Shown: piece by piece, positions 1-8,621 of the stretch | Layout of the letters: each line of letters begins with the position of its first letter | Position numbering within the stretch: position 1 is the stretch's first letter | Assembly (NCBI GenBank): GCA_035550795.1 | Contig: DASZOL010000050.1 | Span: 40,722-104,721, forward strand | DNA from: DASRDR01 sp035550795 | Lineage (GTDB): Bacteria; Methylomirabilota; Methylomirabilia; Rokubacteriales; DASRDR01 | Reading direction: 5' to 3' | DNA length: 64,000 nt | Notes under the pieces: generated by a model | Seen by the model: only the letters and a program-made list of their open reading frames with translations | The model's database searches: none | What the model was told of the DNA's origin: nothing | Position numbers and translations under genes: made by a program

Positions 1-451
1 AGAGGATGCCCAACCAGAAAGTGGGGACAGCCATGGCCAGGGCATTGTAGCCTGTGACCCCGCGCGCGATCCATGACCGGGGGCGGACGGCTGACGCGAT
101 CCCGAACGGTGCGGCGATGGCGAGCGCCACCACGAACGATGCCACCGTCAGCTGGAGCGTCACCGGGATCCGCTGGGCCAGCATCGTGGTCACCGGCAGG
201 CCGTTGAGATACGAGACTCCGAGGTCGCCCTGGACGACCCGGCCGAGCCACAGGGCGTACTGCACCGGCAGCGGACGGTCGAGCCCCATGCGCGCGCGGG
301 TCCGCTGGATCTGCTCCGGCGTGACGTCCGGGCCGAGCAGGGCGACCGCGGGGTCGCCAGGGATCAGGTAGATCATGAGCCAGACGCCGACCGACGCCAG
401 GAGCAGGACCGGCAGCAGCTGGATGAGACGAAAGAGGACGTAGCGCGCCAT
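1..451 (-). CDS. ABC importer permease, DppB/OppB type (partial, C-terminus outside window)
   Basis: About 150 N-terminal residues are visible and the frame runs off the left edge. The protein opens MARYVLFRLIQLLPVL, a first membrane helix, followed by the family landmark IPGDPA near residue 32, a periplasmic stretch with LDRPLPVQY near residue 60, and the second and third helices ending VPTFWLGIL. This is the N-terminal half of a dipeptide/oligopeptide/nickel-family permease. The ATG shares its A with the TGA of the upstream DppC-type gene, so the two are translationally coupled. DppB normally precedes DppC; here it follows. The substrate cannot be told from this part. Confidence 0.9.
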   Translation of the reverse strand, partial: MARYVLFRLIQLLPVLLLASVGVWLMIYLIPGDPAVALLGPDVTPEQIQRTRARMGLDRPLPVQYALWLGRVVQGDLGVSYLNGLPVTTMLAQRIPVTLQLTVASFVVALAIAAPFGIASAVRPRSWIARGVTGYNALAMAVPTFWLGIL

Positions 452-1308
452 CAGGCCGTCCGCTCCGGGCCGGCGGCACGGCCCGCCCCGCTCCGATCGA
501 CGACGGTCTGCAGCGCGTCGGCGAGCGCGTTGAGGGAGAGGACGGAAAGCGTGATCACGATCCCCGGGAAGAGACCGTACCACGGCGCCTGGTAGAGAAA
601 GGAGCGGCCGGCGTTGAGCATCGAACCCCAGGACGGCGCCGGGGGCTGGGTGCCGAGTCCGAGGAAGGACAGCGCGGCCTCGAGGAGCATCGCCACCGCG
701 CCGGTGACCGCGATCTGGACCACGATCGGCGTGGCCGCGTTGAGCAGGATGGTGCGGAACATGAGGTAGGCCGGGCCGACGCCGAGGGCCCGCGTGGCCA
801 CCACGAACTCCCGCTCCTTGAGGGTGAGCGTGCTGGCGCGCGTGAGCCGCGCGAAGGAGGGCACGCTGACCGCCCCGACCGCCAGCATGGCGTTGAACGA
901 TCCCGGGCCCAGGATGGCGATGATCACCATGGCGAGCAGGATCGCCGGCACTGCCAGGAGGAAGTCGAGGACACGCATGATCGCGGCGTCGGTGAGCCCG
1001 CCCGCGAAGCCCCCCAGGAGGCCGAGCGGCACCCCGACGGTCGCCCCGATCAGCACGGCGACCGCGCCGGTGACGAGCGATATACGGGCGCCGTGGATCA
1101 CCCGGCTGAGGATGTCGCGGCCGAACTCGTCGGTGCCGAACAGGTGGCGAAGGGACGGCGACAAGAACTGGTCGGTGCGGTTCTGCGCGAGGGGATCCTG
1201 GGGGGAGATCCAGGGTGCCATGAGGGCGATCAGGGCGAGTCCGACCAGGATGCAGCAGGCGGCCAAGCCGGCGAGGTCTCGCCCACGCACTAGGGAAAAA
1301 GGAAGCAT
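451..1308 (-). CDS. ABC importer permease, DppC/OppC type
   Basis: This 285-aa inner-membrane protein is the second permease half of a Dpp/Opp importer. The N-terminal helix is followed by the periplasmic landmark GTDEFGRDILSRV. Four or five further helices follow, with an EAA-type ATPase-contact loop (ATRALGVGPAYLMFRTILLN) and the conserved SFLGLGTQPPAPSWGSML block near the C-terminus. ATG at 1308 is chosen because the protein then opens just before the first helix; an in-frame TTG at 1320 adds four residues. No clear Shine-Dalgarno precedes either. It overlaps the following DppB-type gene by one base. Confidence 0.9.
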   Translation of the reverse strand: MLPFSLVRGRDLAGLAACCILVGLALIALMAPWISPQDPLAQNRTDQFLSPSLRHLFGTDEFGRDILSRVIHGARISLVTGAVAVLIGATVGVPLGLLGGFAGGLTDAAIMRVLDFLLAVPAILLAMVIIAILGPGSFNAMLAVGAVSVPSFARLTRASTLTLKEREFVVATRALGVGPAYLMFRTILLNAATPIVVQIAVTGAVAMLLEAALSFLGLGTQPPAPSWGSMLNAGRSFLYQAPWYGLFPGIVITLSVLSLNALADALQTVVDRSGAGRAAGPERTA

Positions 1309-1494
1309 GGTCGGGAGCAAATCTACAGGGGGCTGCGGGAATGCCGCAAGGCGGGGGTGGCGGACGTCGTGGATGCTCGCAGAGTCCGTCTCCGCGAGTT
1401 CCTGCTATGGCACGGATGTTGCTCAGTCCGCGTGCGGAGACTGGCCCGCGCCACCTCTGCGGCTGGCTTGCCCTGTGACACGAGAGGAGCGTTG

Positions 1495-2025
1495 ATGACC
1501 GAGACAGCGAATCACCGGAAAGTGGTCGCCCGGTATCTCGACGGGCGGCTGGTGAAGGGCTACACGTTCGACTTCGGTCCCTTGCAGCCCCGGTTCCATG
1601 TGTTCGCCGCGCCGAGCGCGAGCGGACCGTCCACGCAGGTGCTGGTCCGCGACCTGAAGGCGGTCTTCTTCGTCCGGGACTTCGACGGCGATCCAACGCG
1701 GCAGGACGGCCGGCAGCTTCCCGCCCGAGACACGCCGGCCGGAGCCCACGTCGAGGTGCGTTTCCGGGACGGTGAGGTGATGGTCGGGATGGTTGACGGC
1801 CCGACGACCGAGGTTCCGGGCTTCTTTCTGGTGCCCGCCGACTCCGGCTCGAACAACCTTCGAGCCTACGTGATCGCCGGGGCGACGCGAGCCGTGTACC
1901 CGCTCCCGGCGTTCAGCCCATCGCCGCGCCTGTCGCCGGCGGCCCAGCGGCGCGGCACGCAGACCGTCGGCGCTCCCGCCCGCCCCCTGCTTCCCGGCCG
2001 TCTCCTTTCATGGCTCACGCGGTAG
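1495..2025 (+). CDS. Conserved small soluble protein, function unknown
   Basis: This 176-aa protein starts at an ATG five bases after GAGAGGAG, which decides the start over upstream in-frame codons. The N-terminal two thirds look like a small beta-rich domain: VARYLDGRLVKGYTFDF near residues 10-26, then LKAVFFVRDFDGD near 60-72, then VEVRFRDGEVMVGMVDG near 83-99. The last 35 residues are rich in proline, arginine and serine and look disordered. The repeated short strands with RDGE/DGR turns resemble PilZ-like or DUF6982-type proteins of soil bacteria, but that is a resemblance only. There is no signal peptide or membrane helix. It stands alone, divergent from the ABC permeases to its left. 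Confidence 0.75.
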   Translation: MTETANHRKVVARYLDGRLVKGYTFDFGPLQPRFHVFAAPSASGPSTQVLVRDLKAVFFVRDFDGDPTRQDGRQLPARDTPAGAHVEVRFRDGEVMVGMVDGPTTEVPGFFLVPADSGSNNLRAYVIAGATRAVYPLPAFSPSPRLSPAAQRRGTQTVGAPARPLLPGRLLSWLTR

Positions 2026-2074
2026 ACTGAGCGGCGGCCCGATCCGGGCCCACTCGATGGGACGGGGGTGACGC

Positions 2075-2830
2075 GTGTACCAGGTCTATGCGCTGAAGTG
2101 CGGGGAGCGGGACACCACGGCGTGCGAGTTCTTCTACCGGGAGCCGTCCCACGAGCGGATCACGCTCCACTTCTTCATCTGGCTGATCCTCGGCGGGCCG
2201 CATCCTGTCCTCGTGGACACCGGGTTCGGGGAGGACGATGCGGCGGCGCGGGGGCTGCGCGGGTACGTGAGCCCGGCGTCGATGGTGGCGCGGCTCGGCG
2301 TTCGGGCGGAGGAGATTCCCGTTTCGCTGATCACCCATCTTCACTGGGATCACTGGGCCGGGTACAAGCACTTCCCGGGCGCCGAGTTCTGGATCCAGCG
2401 GGACGAGGTCGCGTTCTGGACCGGGGTCGTCGCGCGCTACGACGCGTACCGGATGTCGGCCAGCCCCGGGGCCCTGGCCGACCTGGTCCGGCTCAACTAT
2501 GCGAACCGCGTTCGCCTGGTCGAGGGCGAGCGGGAGGTGCTGCCCGGTCTTCGCGTGCACCGGGTGGGAGGCCACACGGCCGGCCTCCAGATCGTGTCGG
2601 TGGAGACCGCCAGGGGGCGCGTCGTCCTGACGTCGGATGCGTCGCACTTCTATCGGAACGTGGAGCGCTACCAGCCCGTCCAGATCATCACGAACCTGCC
2701 GGAGATGCTCGCCGGCTTCGAGACGATCCATGGGCTGGCGGGCTCGCGGGACCGCATCGTGGCGGGCCACGACCCGGAGGTCGCGACCCGCTTCGAGGCC
2801 CTCGAGCCGGGCATCATTCGTATCGCCTGA
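2075..2830 (+). CDS. Metallo-beta-lactamase-fold hydrolase, N-acyl-homoserine-lactonase-like
   Basis: This 251-aa cytosolic hydrolase carries the full dinuclear-metal site: THLHWDH at 87-93 (H88, H90, D92, H93), H167 in GGHTAG, D188 in TSDASH and H232 in AGHDPE. The arrangement and length fit the AiiA/AttM-like lactonase branch of the fold rather than true beta-lactamases or glyoxalase II. The actual substrate, a lactone or other ester, is not readable. The GTG start at 2075 follows a GGGGGTG ribosome site. The stop codon lies inside the first unit of a 21-bp tandem repeat. Its neighbour on the other strand, an NADH dehydrogenase, converges on it. Confidence 0.88.
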   Translation: MYQVYALKCGERDTTACEFFYREPSHERITLHFFIWLILGGPHPVLVDTGFGEDDAAARGLRGYVSPASMVARLGVRAEEIPVSLITHLHWDHWAGYKHFPGAEFWIQRDEVAFWTGVVARYDAYRMSASPGALADLVRLNYANRVRLVEGEREVLPGLRVHRVGGHTAGLQIVSVETARGRVVLTSDASHFYRNVERYQPVQIITNLPEMLAGFETIHGLAGSRDRIVAGHDPEVATRFEALEPGIIRIA

Positions 2831-2882
2831 CGGCGTGGGCGTATCGCCTGACGGCGTGGGCGTGTCGCCTGACGGCGTGGGC
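2820..2882 (+). repeat. 21-bp tandem repeat (three copies) carrying the gene's stop codon
   Basis: Three head-to-tail copies lie at 2820-2840, 2841-2861 and 2862-2882. The first two are identical and the third has one A-to-G change. The unit length is seven codons, so TGA recurs in the same frame at 2828, 2849 and 2870. A further partial unit starts at 2883. The repeat begins within the last codons of the lactonase-like gene. Confidence 0.95.
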
Positions 2883-2898
2883 GTATGTGGGGGCCTCA

Positions 2899-2914
2899 CC
2901 GGGCCGGAGCCCGG
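2899..2914. terminator. GC-rich hairpin between convergent genes
   Basis: CCGGGC at 2899-2904 pairs with GCCCGG at 2909-2914 around a CGGA loop. It sits between the ends of two convergent genes, where a bidirectional terminator would be expected. There is no T-tract on either strand, so intrinsic termination is doubtful. Confidence 0.35.
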
Positions 2915-2916
2915 GG

Positions 2917-4179
2917 CTACCGGAGGCGTGGCGGGGGGGCGCCGGTGATCAGGCGCGCCCCGCGCCGGAACGTGACGTAGGAGTACGCCCACTGGAAGAT
3001 CACGAGCGCCCGGTTGCGGAAGCCGATCAGGAACGCGATGTGGATCGCCAGCCATGCGATCCAGGCCGGGAATCCCCAGAGCTTGATTCCCCCTGCGAGC
3101 TCGCCCACCGCCTTGCCGCGGCCGATCGTGGCGAAGCTGCCCTTGTCGCGGTAGCGGAACGCCCGCCGAGGCCGGCCGGCGATGGTCGCCCGGATGCTGC
3201 GTCCCACGTGGCGGCCCATCTGGATGGCCGCGGGGGCCACACCCGGCACGAGCGCGCCATCCTGCTCGACGGCCGCCAGGTCGCCGATCACGTAGACGTC
3301 GTCGTGACCGGGGATCGTGAGGTCCGGGTTCACGCGCACCCGGCCGGCGCGATCGAGCGGGACGCCGAGGGTCCGGGAGATCGACGACGCGGCCACCCCG
3401 GCGGCCCAGACGACGGTCCGCGCGAGGATCCGCTCCTGGCCGAGATGGACGCCGGACGCGTCGATCCCGGTCACGCGCGCGCTCGTCCAGACCTCGACGC
3501 CCAGCCGCTCGAGCTGCTTCTGGGCCCTGGCAGAGAGGTCCTCGGCATAGGGCGGGAGCACGCGCGGCACTCCCTCGATCAGGAGGATGCGCGCGTGGCT
3601 GGGATCGATGTGCTGGAACTCCCGCGAGAGCGCCTGGCGCGAGATCTCGGCCAGGGCGCCGGCCATCTCGACCCCCGTGGGCCCGCCGCCGATGATGACG
3701 AACGTCATCCACTCCCGGCGGCGCTCGGGATCGCCCTCACGCTCGGCCATCTCGTAGGCCAGGAGCACGCGCCGCCGGATGTCGAGCGCATCCTCGATGC
3801 TCTTGAGGCCCGGCGCGAAAGACGCCCACTCGTCGTGGCCGAAGTAGGAGTGGGTGGCGCCGGTCGCGAGCACGAGGTAGTCGTACGCGAGCTCCCCGTC
3901 GGAGAGCGTGAGCTTCTTCGCCGCGACGTCGACCGCCACGGCCTCGGCAAGCACGACCGAGACGTTCGCCCACCCCCGGAACACGCTCCGGATCGGCGCC
4001 GCGATGTCGGCGGGGTTCAACGCTGCGGTGGCCACCTGATAGAGCAGCGGCTGGAAGAGATGATGGTTTCGCCGGTCCACGATGGTGACGTGGACGGCGG
4101 CGTCTCCGATCGCGCGGGTGGCGTAGAGACCGCCGAAGCCGCCTCCCACGATCACGACCTCGGGGCGCGCCCTGCTCAC
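2917..4179 (-). CDS. Type II NADH dehydrogenase (NDH-2-like NAD(P)/FAD oxidoreductase)
   Basis: The 420-aa flavoprotein oxidises NADH and passes electrons to quinone without pumping protons. The FAD-binding GGGFGG lies at about 12-17 and the NAD-binding GGGPTG at about 164-169. The landmark HHLFQPLLYQVATA near 42-55 is typical of NDH-2. The C-terminus has hydrophobic amphipathic segments (FPAWIAWLAIHIAFLIGF) that anchor such enzymes to the inner face of the membrane. GTG at 4179 is preferred because it places SRARPEVVIVGGG at the N-terminus as in the family. ATG at 4230 would add 17 arginine/proline-rich residues that look non-coding. It follows the ThDP enzyme gene by about 125 bases. Confidence 0.87.
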   Translation of the reverse strand: MSRARPEVVIVGGGFGGLYATRAIGDAAVHVTIVDRRNHHLFQPLLYQVATAALNPADIAAPIRSVFRGWANVSVVLAEAVAVDVAAKKLTLSDGELAYDYLVLATGATHSYFGHDEWASFAPGLKSIEDALDIRRRVLLAYEMAEREGDPERRREWMTFVIIGGGPTGVEMAGALAEISRQALSREFQHIDPSHARILLIEGVPRVLPPYAEDLSARAQKQLERLGVEVWTSARVTGIDASGVHLGQERILARTVVWAAGVAASSISRTLGVPLDRAGRVRVNPDLTIPGHDDVYVIGDLAAVEQDGALVPGVAPAAIQMGRHVGRSIRATIAGRPRRAFRYRDKGSFATIGRGKAVGELAGGIKLWGFPAWIAWLAIHIAFLIGFRNRALVIFQWAYSYVTFRRGARLITGAPPPRLR

Positions 4180-4303
4180 GGTCTCGATCCGGCGCCGCGG
4201 CGCTCGGCCGCCAGCGCGCGGCGCGGGCATCCCCGGACTGTCCGCGCGTCGACCGCTGGCGCCGTGGGCCCACCCTCTCCGCCCGGATCGTCCGGGCCGG
4301 TGA

Positions 4304-5938
4304 CTACCGGTCGAGCCGCTTCGGCGTGCGGCGCGTGCTGAAGAAGCGTGGACGGGGCATCCGCCCCACCGGCACCTCGATCAGCACGGGGCGATCCAGG
4401 GCGATCCCCTCCCGGACGAGGTCCCCGACCTCCGCCGGCTCCTTCGCGCGGAAGCCAGCGATGCCGTACGCCTCGGCGAGCCGCACGAAGTCGGGATTCG
4501 CGAGGTCGGCGCCCACGCTGCCGCCCCACGCTTCGTCGAGGTCGCGGGCGACGTTTCCGTAGGAATCGTCGTTGAAGACGACCACCACCACCGCGATCCC
4601 GTACCGGAGTGCGGTCGAGAGCTCCTGGCTGTTGAACAGGAAGCCGCCGTCCCCGCTCACGACCACCACCGGGCGGTCCGGGCGGGCGACCTTGGCGCCG
4701 AGCGCCGTGGGGAACGCGTAGCCCAGGTTGCCCGAGTACGAGGACGTGAGGTAGGTCCGGGGCTCGTAGACGGGCCAGAACGGGCGGGAGTGGTACCCGA
4801 TCTGCGTCATGTCCCCGACCAGGATGGCGTCGGGCGGCGTTCCGGCCCGGAGGCTTCGCTGGATCGAGGCCTGGGGCTCCTGGTCGTCGGCCGCAGCCGA
4901 CGCCGCCCGAACGGCATCCCGCTCCGCGCGGCGCGACGGGCGCGGCGGGCCGGCCGCGCGCAGGCGCTCGGCCAGGCGCTCCAGCGTCGCCCGGGCGTCT
5001 CCGACCAGGCCGAGCGTGCGTGCGTGGTTGCGGCCGACCTCGTCCGGGTCCGCGTCGACCTGGATCACCAGCTGGGCCGGCTGAAGGGCCGCCGTCGCCA
5101 AGCGCGTTCCCACCGCCAGGACGACGTCCGCGCGGTCGAGGTGCAAGCGGAGCGGCGACGCGGGCCAGAGGGCGGCCCCCAGGGAGAGGTCGCTCGCGTC
5201 GCTCAGCGCGCCCTTGCCCTCGGCGGTCATGATGACGCCGGCCTGGAGGTGCTCGGCCACGGCGCGGAGCGCGTCGTGCGCGCCCGACAGGTTGACCCCG
5301 CCGCCGGCCATGATCACCGGGTCGCGTGCCGCGTGGAGGAGCTCCGCCGCCCGCGCGAGCTCCGCGGCCGCGGTCGCCGGGCGATCGGGCGGGGCCGGAT
5401 CGAGCAGGGTCACGTCACCCTCGTCCTCCAGCGTTTCGGGCGGGACGTCGACGACGACCGGGCGCGGTCGCCCGCTTCGAAGCTGGCGCCCGGCCTCGCG
5501 GATCGCGGCCGGGATCTCCGCGATCTCCAGCACCCGCGTCCGCCACTTCGTGACCGGCGCGATGGCGTCCAGCTGGTCGTTCACCTCGTGGAGGAGGCCG
5601 ATGTTCCGGCCGATCTTGCTCTTGGGGATCTGTCCCGCGATCAGGAGGACGGGCGACGACGCCGAGTACGCGGTGGAAAGGCCTGCGGAGGCGTTGAGGA
5701 GGCCCGGCCCCGGCACCACGAGGGCGACGCCGAAGTCACCGCCGCCGGCTCGCGCGTAGCCGTCGGCCATGTACGTCGTGGCCTGCTCGTGCCGGGTGGC
5801 GATCAAGCGCATGCGCGGCTCGTCGCGGAGGGCGGCCATGGCGCCGTAGAGCTGGACCCCGGGGAGCCCGAAGATCACGCCGACGCCCTCGCGGCGGAGC
5901 GAGGCCACCAGGGCCTGCCCGCCAGTCATTCGCGCCAT
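4304..5938 (-). CDS. Thiamine-diphosphate enzyme, acetolactate synthase large-subunit-like
   Basis: This 544-aa protein has the three-domain layout of ThDP decarboxylase/ligase enzymes. The N-terminal pyrimidine-binding domain includes the catalytic glutamate E51 in RHEQATTYMADGYAR, followed by a central domain. The C-terminal pyrophosphate domain carries the ThDP motif from GDGGF at 429 to NDD near 458. Enzymes of this shape include acetolactate synthase, benzoylformate decarboxylase, oxalyl-CoA decarboxylase and sulfoacetaldehyde acetyltransferase. No regulatory small-subunit gene (ilvN) lies beside it and ilvC is absent, so a catabolic role is at least as likely as valine synthesis. The gene is 28 bases downstream of the dihydrouridine synthase gene. 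Confidence 0.88.
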   Translation of the reverse strand: MARMTGGQALVASLRREGVGVIFGLPGVQLYGAMAALRDEPRMRLIATRHEQATTYMADGYARAGGGDFGVALVVPGPGLLNASAGLSTAYSASSPVLLIAGQIPKSKIGRNIGLLHEVNDQLDAIAPVTKWRTRVLEIAEIPAAIREAGRQLRSGRPRPVVVDVPPETLEDEGDVTLLDPAPPDRPATAAAELARAAELLHAARDPVIMAGGGVNLSGAHDALRAVAEHLQAGVIMTAEGKGALSDASDLSLGAALWPASPLRLHLDRADVVLAVGTRLATAALQPAQLVIQVDADPDEVGRNHARTLGLVGDARATLERLAERLRAAGPPRPSRRAERDAVRAASAAADDQEPQASIQRSLRAGTPPDAILVGDMTQIGYHSRPFWPVYEPRTYLTSSYSGNLGYAFPTALGAKVARPDRPVVVVSGDGGFLFNSQELSTALRYGIAVVVVVFNDDSYGNVARDLDEAWGGSVGADLANPDFVRLAEAYGIAGFRAKEPAEVGDLVREGIALDRPVLIEVPVGRMPRPRFFSTRRTPKRLDR

Positions 5939-5966
5939 CAGCCGTCTCCCTCCGGCGCGCGACGTG

Positions 5967-6953
5967 TCACGCCGGGACCGCCTCGAGGACCGGGGCGTCG
6001 CCGCGCTCCGACCGCGTCCAGTATCGCTGGAAGATCTCCCAGACCTCGTCCGCCGCCCGGGCCGCGAAGAGGGCGGCGCGACACTCGCACGCCCGGCCCA
6101 GGCCCTCGGTGTACCAGGCGAGGTGCTTCTTGAGCTGGACCAGGGTGTGCCTCTCGGAGCAGTGCTCCTTGATCAGGGTGACGTGGCGCGCGATGACGCG
6201 CTCCCGGTACGCCCGCCGGGCCGCCGGCAGGAGCGCCTCGTAGGCCGGGTCGAACACCCACGGCCGCCCGAGGGCGCCGCGCCCGATCATGACGGACCGG
6301 CAGCCGGTCTCCGCGATCATGCGCCGCGCGTCGGCCATCGAGCGGACGTCGCCGTTGCCGGTTACCGGGATGCGGACCGCGTCGACGACCTCGGCGATGA
6401 TGGTCCACGGGGCCTTTCCGGTGAACTGCTGGGACCGGGTTCGCGGGTGGACGGTGATCCCGTCGACCCCCTCGGTCTCGGCCATCCGGGCGACCTCGAC
6501 GGCGTTGAGATGCGCGTCATCCCAGCCGCCGCGAATCTTGATCGTCAGGGGCACCCGGACTGCCCGCCGCATGGCGCGGAGGATCTCCGCGGCCGCTGGG
6601 ACGTCCCGCATGAGCGCCGCGCCCTTGCCCTTGCCGGTGATCTTCTGGACCGGGCAACCCATGTTCAGGTCCACCACGTCGGCCCCCAGGCTCTCGCAGC
6701 GCTCGGCGGCGGCGGCGAGGGCTTCCGGGCTCTTCCCGAGGAGCTGCATCGCGAGGGGCCGCTCGGCCGGGTAGTACGCGGACGCGGTGGCGGCGTGGGG
6801 GGTCTCGAAGAGAAGCGAGGCCGCGTCCATCTCCTCGGTGGTGGTGAGACCGCTCCCGCACTCGCGCGCCACGAGACGGAAGGGCGCGTTGGTCGCGCCG
6901 GCCATGGGGGCCAGCCGCGCCAGCCCCCAGACGTCCACGTCGCCGATTTTCAT
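5967..6953 (-). CDS. dusB: tRNA-dihydrouridine synthase (DusB-like)
   Basis: The 328-aa FMN enzyme reduces specific uridines in tRNA. It has a TIM-barrel start (LAPMAGATNAPFR at 14-26), the catalytic cysteine C100 in NMGCPVQKITGKGKG and the FMN phosphate-binding blocks PVTGNGDV and VMIGRGALGRPW. These fit the DusB subgroup. ATG at 6953 gives MKIGDVDVWGL, the usual start; the open frame continues upstream but only as arginine-rich antisense to the next gene. It lies 53 bases after the membrane glycosyltransferase gene and 28 before the ThDP-enzyme gene. Confidence 0.92.
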   Translation of the reverse strand: MKIGDVDVWGLARLAPMAGATNAPFRLVARECGSGLTTTEEMDAASLLFETPHAATASAYYPAERPLAMQLLGKSPEALAAAAERCESLGADVVDLNMGCPVQKITGKGKGAALMRDVPAAAEILRAMRRAVRVPLTIKIRGGWDDAHLNAVEVARMAETEGVDGITVHPRTRSQQFTGKAPWTIIAEVVDAVRIPVTGNGDVRSMADARRMIAETGCRSVMIGRGALGRPWVFDPAYEALLPAARRAYRERVIARHVTLIKEHCSERHTLVQLKKHLAWYTEGLGRACECRAALFAARAADEVWEIFQRYWTRSERGDAPVLEAVPA

Positions 6954-7006
6954 CCTCACGATTCTCTCGGAGGACGGCGGCCGGCGCAAGCGGCCGCGCG
7001 CCTTCG

Positions 7007-8560
7007 TCAGCGGCAGCGGCCCGCCCCCTCGGGGTAGAGGATGTAGTGGACGCGGCGGACGCGCCGCGGGTCGAAGCGAAGAGGCGCCTCGATCACGCCG
7101 GGGCGGTCCGAGCCCGTGAGCGGCACGTCCAGCGCCGCGGCCAGCGCCTGGACATCCTCGGGCACCTCGGTCACGCCGTGGCTGTCCCGGCCATGGCGAT
7201 CCCAGACGAGGAGACACTGGCCGCCGCCCGTGGCGGGCGGCTGGAACTCCGGGTATTCCGTGTGCAGCACGCGCGAGTCCGGGAATCGGACGGCGAGGTT
7301 CCCGGCGAGCGAGCCGAATCCCGCGACGATCGTGCCGCGCGCGAAGCCGGCGTCGGCAAGCCCGGACGCGATCGCGTCGTACGGCTCATTCATCCGGTAC
7401 GGCCGGTGGAACAGGCTCGCGCCCACCACGCGAACGGACAGGCCGCCGACGATGACGATCTCGGCGAGGGCCAGCAAGACTGCGAACGCCGTCATGCGCG
7501 CGCTCGGGACGCCGTGCCGCTCGAAGCGCCAGAGTCCGTAGAGCGGCGCCAGGAAGAACGCCGGGATGAGCCAGCGAGCCTTCAGGAAGCCCAGGCCGCC
7601 GGCGAGCGCGGCTGTCGTGAGCAGGGCGAGCATCCAGAGGAGGAGCCATCCGAGGAGCCGGCCACCGGCCGGGCCCGCGTCCCCCGTCGGGAGACGGCGG
7701 TACGCCGACGGGAAGCACGCGGCCAGGGCGATCCCCACTGGCGCCAGGTAGTAGGTGGCGACGCGGGCGATGTAGAGGAGGCCCGCGCCGGCTTCGCCCG
7801 GCCACTCGTTATCCTCGATCCGGACCTCGCGCGCGTAGAGGCGGCCGAGGTCGTGGTCCTGGCCCAGGAGCCAGAGCGCGAAGGGGAGGACCAGCGCCGT
7901 CGCGGCCAGCCCGGTGACCAGGATCCCGCGATTGAGCAGGCGCGCCCGATAGCGACCCACGGTCAGCGCGGCCAGGCCGAGCCCGGCGAGGAAGAGGACG
8001 TACGTGAACTTCGACAGGAGGCCGAGCCCGACGGCGAGCCCCAGCACCGCATACGCCCGCCCGCCGGGGGCCTCCCCGACCCGGATCAGAGCGTAGACCG
8101 TGCCGGCGCAGGCGGCGAGGACGGTGACGCTGTGGGTCAGCGCCTCGTGAACCGTCCAGCTGATCGGCACCATCAGGAGGAACGAGAAGGTGCCGAGCGT
8201 CGCGAGCCGCGGGTCGACCAGGATTCGCCGCGCGGTCAGGTACAAAAGCCAGAAGGCGAGCACGAGCACCGCGTACTTGAGGACGGTCAGCGCGACGAGC
8301 CCAGGACCAAGCAGACGGAAGGCACTCCAGACCAGCCAGTTGTAGAGAGGCGGCTGGCGCGCCTGATACCCCCACTGGAGGCTCTGGGCGAGCACCGACT
8401 CACGCGCGTCGTCCGCCGTGAGAACCGGCGAGAGCGCGAGCCGGAGCAGCGCGTGGAAGCCTGCCCACGCGAGCAGCAGCGCCAGCGTTCCGCGGGGATG
8501 CGCGACGCACGCCCACCGCGCGCCGTCCGGCGCGGCGGGAACCGTGAGCCGCGTCGTCAC
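7007..8560 (-). CDS. Glycosyltransferase family 39 / ArnT-like membrane protein
   Basis: The 517-aa polytopic protein has a first helix near 23-45, an acidic catalytic-type pair in TADDARES at 48-55, then QWGYQARQPPLYNWLVW, the hallmark of lipid-linked-sugar transferases of the GT39/PMT/ArnT group. About ten more helices follow and a soluble C-terminal domain of about 140 residues. Such enzymes move a sugar from a polyprenyl phosphate to lipid A, a protein or an envelope glycan on the outer face of the inner membrane. The acceptor is unknown. The start is GTG with no ribosome site; a promoter-like pair ends six bases upstream, suggesting a leaderless message. Confidence 0.85.
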   Translation of the reverse strand: MTTRLTVPAAPDGARWACVAHPRGTLALLLAWAGFHALLRLALSPVLTADDARESVLAQSLQWGYQARQPPLYNWLVWSAFRLLGPGLVALTVLKYAVLVLAFWLLYLTARRILVDPRLATLGTFSFLLMVPISWTVHEALTHSVTVLAACAGTVYALIRVGEAPGGRAYAVLGLAVGLGLLSKFTYVLFLAGLGLAALTVGRYRARLLNRGILVTGLAATALVLPFALWLLGQDHDLGRLYAREVRIEDNEWPGEAGAGLLYIARVATYYLAPVGIALAACFPSAYRRLPTGDAGPAGGRLLGWLLLWMLALLTTAALAGGLGFLKARWLIPAFFLAPLYGLWRFERHGVPSARMTAFAVLLALAEIVIVGGLSVRVVGASLFHRPYRMNEPYDAIASGLADAGFARGTIVAGFGSLAGNLAVRFPDSRVLHTEYPEFQPPATGGGQCLLVWDRHGRDSHGVTEVPEDVQALAAALDVPLTGSDRPGVIEAPLRFDPRRVRRVHYILYPEGAGRCR

Positions 8561-8566
8561 GGCGAG

Positions 8567-8595
8567 AGCCTATGCGATGCGTCCGCACGGCACAA
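8567..8595 (-). promoter_or_regulatory. Promoter-like -35/-10 abutting the GT39 start codon
   Basis: On the minus strand TTGTGC (8590-8595) is separated by 17 bases from TAGGCT (8567-8572). Six bases then lead to the GTG at 8560. The -35 matches the consensus only in TTG. The same TAGGCT box precedes the O-antigen-ligase-like gene at similar distance. Confidence 0.4.
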
Positions 8596-8621
8596 GCGCC
8601 GGCGGGCTCCTGGCCAGGCTC

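Noticed and set aside
2015..4341. Several 250-760-codon frames on both strands across the lactonase and NADH dehydrogenase genes
   Set aside because: They are out-of-frame readings of the real genes, rich in Arg/Pro/Gly, without motifs.
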